A DNA stretch of 64,000 nt from contig OY969556.1 of NCBI GenBank assembly GCA_963701015.1, positions 1,736,001 through 1,800,000 of the forward strand, read 5' to 3'. A program made the translations under genes and the position numbers. Source of the stretch: MFD09286-c1 sp963701015 (lineage in GTDB: Bacteria > Bacteroidota > Bacteroidia > Bacteroidales > DTGW01). Shown here in pieces: positions 62,811 to 64,000 of this stretch; positions within the stretch are counted from its first letter, which is position 1, and each line of letters opens with the position of its first letter. The notes under the pieces were generated by a model, which saw only the letters and a program-made list of their open reading frames with translations, did no database searches and was not told the DNA's origin.

Positions 62811-62933
62811 AACGTTTCCCGGCTACACCGCAGTGCGGGATTTACTTGCAATATTTGTCAAGTTACACAAATATAACAAAAACTTACTGAACTTTGCAAA
62901 CCGCTATAACCCGCATTGGGTGTAACCGGTGTT
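62811..62933 (-). repeat. attC-like site, class A'
   Basis: Class A' arms, promoter boxes intact. Confidence 0.85.
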
Positions 62934-62945
62934 AGCGGTTGTTTT

Positions 62946-63617
62946 TTATTGTTTATATCCTTTATAAATCCAACAATCATTAGTTACTGAATCTTTATAT
63001 ATAAAATCATTCCCAAGTTTTACACAAGTTTGTTTATAACCAGAACCTCCAATAACATTAAGTGTCAATCCTGTTTTATAATTGCAAACGGTTCTATTTG
63101 GATATGATAATAAATCTGACATATCACCAATTCCATCAATCCAATATTTTATATAAGGCTCACAATTTTTTAAAGTTATCCTTTTTCGATTAATGTTTAA
63201 AATATTGACAGTATCAATCTTTGTAACTATCCAATTGTCTATTGTATCATTAATCTTTGCATTAAAATCATAAAGTAATATATCAGATGCTGGTTGACTG
63301 AATAATCCAACATACCAGTAAACTTTTTTATCAGAAGTTTCTCTCATATATCCTAAAATACTTGCTTTGCTTGCACTTTCGATTGAATCACCATGATAAT
63401 CAAGAATTACTTTATAACTATTTGAGTTAATTGTTGTGTCTTTACCAAAAACTATCTTATGTGGCCAAGAGCAACCTGGACAAGGGTCTGGATATTCGGA
63501 TACATACCATACTTTTGAATTATCAACCAATAAGTCAATATTGCGATTAGCATTCGAATTATCCTTTTTACAATTGAATAAAAGAATTGCAATCAAAATA
63601 AGAATCAGATTTTTCAT
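62946..63617 (-). CDS. Lipoprotein of unknown function
   Basis: Start set at 63617 (MKNLILILIAILLFNC, lipobox LLFNC). 223 residues. WYVSEYPDPCPGCSWPHKIVFGKDTTINSNSYKVIL and GLFSQPASDILLYDFNAKINDTI recall a frequent Bacteroidota secreted-protein layout (W......d.......f..gDT.i.g..Y..l... l.DF.....D). No named family. Confidence 0.72.
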   Translation of the reverse strand: MKNLILILIAILLFNCKKDNSNANRNIDLLVDNSKVWYVSEYPDPCPGCSWPHKIVFGKDTTINSNSYKVILDYHGDSIESASKASILGYMRETSDKKVYWYVGLFSQPASDILLYDFNAKINDTIDNWIVTKIDTVNILNINRKRITLKNCEPYIKYWIDGIGDMSDLLSYPNRTVCNYKTGLTLNVIGGSGYKQTCVKLGNDFIYKDSVTNDCWIYKGYKQ

Positions 63618-63645
63618 GTCGTTTTTGTTTTTTAAAATAACCGCT

Positions 63646-63768
63646 AACGTTTCCCGGCTACACCGCAGTGCGGGATTTACTTGCAATATTTGTCAAATTA
63701 TACAAATATAACAAAAACTTACCGAACTTTGCAAACCGCTATAACCCGCATTGGGTGTAACCGGTGTT
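63646..63768 (-). repeat. attC-like site, class A'
   Basis: Class A' arms, promoter boxes intact. Right cassette begins GTTATAGCACG, keeping G at position 11. Confidence 0.85.
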
Positions 63769-63779
63769 ATAGCACGTTT

Positions 63780-64000
63780 TTATTTGGGAAAGTATTTATA
63801 AATGTCTTTTCTATGCAAAAACCTAATCAAAACGATAGTTTTATTTTTTATCTCAAGTCCAATTCTATAATCGCCAATCCTAATACGATAAAAATCGTGA
63901 GAACCTTTTAGCTTTTTAATATTTTTTATTGATTTGATATTGTCAACCTTTCCGAGTGTCTCAATACAATCAGCAATATCCAAAAGTGTGTTTTTGTCTT
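63780..64000 (-). CDS. RelE/ParE-family toxin, 5' end beyond the window
   Basis: At least 73 residues visible: DKNTLLDIADCIETLGKVDNIKSIKNIKKLKGSHDFYRIRIGDYRIGLEIKNKTIVLIRFLHRKDIYKYFPK. YRIRIGDYRIGLE and RFLHRKDIYK are the RelE catalytic sheet and tail. The frame is open to the window edge, and about 15-20 N-terminal residues should lie outside. mRNA-cutting toxin; any antitoxin would be outside the window. Confidence 0.85.
   Translation of the reverse strand, partial: DKNTLLDIADCIETLGKVDNIKSIKNIKKLKGSHDFYRIRIGDYRIGLEIKNKTIVLIRFLHRKDIYKYFPK

Larger units (their letters stand above)
99..63768 (-). other. Integron-like gene cassette array (CALIN-like), interrupted by a 24-kb element
   Basis: About 41 cassettes, nearly all holding one gene or one toxin-antitoxin pair on the minus strand, alternate with 40 intact and one split hairpin repeat. 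Each repeat runs from AAC to GTT on the plus strand. Each cassette begins GTTR plus about 7 variable bases and ends with their reverse complement plus AAC. This is the layout of integron cassettes with attC sites; VCR-like lengths of 120-127 bp are known in Vibrio arrays. No integron integrase is present in the window, so CALIN-like is the safest name. The core does not obey the classical GTTRRRY strictly, only GTTR, so a divergent system remains possible. Confidence 0.8.

Noticed and set aside
99..63768. CRISPR array
   Set aside because: Spacing of repeats is hundreds of bases with full genes between, repeat length is about 120 bases, and no cas genes are present.
99..63768. Repeats as plain REP or intergenic terminator elements
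   Set aside because: They could end transcription, but the complementary cassette ends, strict boundaries and duplication of gene plus repeat require a recombination explanation.
1..64000. tRNA, rRNA or group II intron features
   Set aside because: No cloverleaf, rRNA motif or intron-encoded reverse transcriptase was seen by eye.

Overview
The window is AT-rich DNA from a member of the Bacteroidota. Evidence for this is a SusC/SusD pair, type IX secretion sorting tails (GH18 and FISUMP proteins), many SPII lipoproteins with short lipoboxes, almost no Shine-Dalgarno sequences, and promoters of the Bacteroidota form TTTG-N20/21-TAnnTTTG. No rRNA, tRNA or CRISPR array was seen.

Layout. (1) 1-34871 and 59026-64000 form one array of about 41 small gene cassettes, all coded on the minus strand. 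Each is separated from the next by an imperfect hairpin repeat of about 120-127 bp. (2) 34854-59043 is a 24-kb integrated element. It sits inside one of these repeats and splits it (left half 34843-34871, right half 59026-59137). It carries a tyrosine recombinase, an excisionase-like protein, a VirE/BT4734-type primase-helicase, a SusC/SusD-linked operon with a GH5 glycanase, and a zeta-type toxin pair. (3) An IS3-family element (19018-20394, TSD TCC) and an IS91-like transposase that is itself cassette-borne (16753-18317, truncated second copy 29446-30299) lie in the array.

The repeats behave like integron attC sites, so the array looks like a CALIN (attC cluster without a linked integron integrase); no IntI is visible. 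Supporting facts: every repeat starts with AAC and ends with GTT on the plus strand. The flanking 7-15 bases of each cassette are complementary at its two ends. The stem arms covary between classes. The plus strand (the bottom strand relative to the genes) folds better, with G.T pairs and an extra unpaired G in the arm next to the gene 3' end. A duplicated cassette (2126-2954 and 8573-9401) shows that the mobile unit is one gene plus its downstream repeat, with ends at AA^C. I name repeat classes by their stem arms: A (ctacaccgcagtgcggg), A' (A with a right arm lacking GA), B (ctatgtaaagtgcggg), C (ctaaattgcgtgcggg), D (gataaccgccagtacggg), E (ctatgagcatgtggcgg), F (ctatgtgctgtgtggg), and single or rare forms G to J.

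Genes and how they work together. Many repeats contain a complete outward promoter, so each cassette brings a promoter for the next gene downstream. Roughly a quarter of cassettes are toxin-antitoxin modules (HEPN/MNT, HepT/MntA twice, PIN, MazF, ParE/RelE, zeta), which may stabilise the array. Most others encode single small secreted, lipoprotein or membrane proteins of unknown function. Several genes carry single-base frameshifts (glycosyltransferase 5920-7108; SusD, transglutaminase-like and coiled-coil genes in the 24-kb element), which are either real decay or sequence errors.
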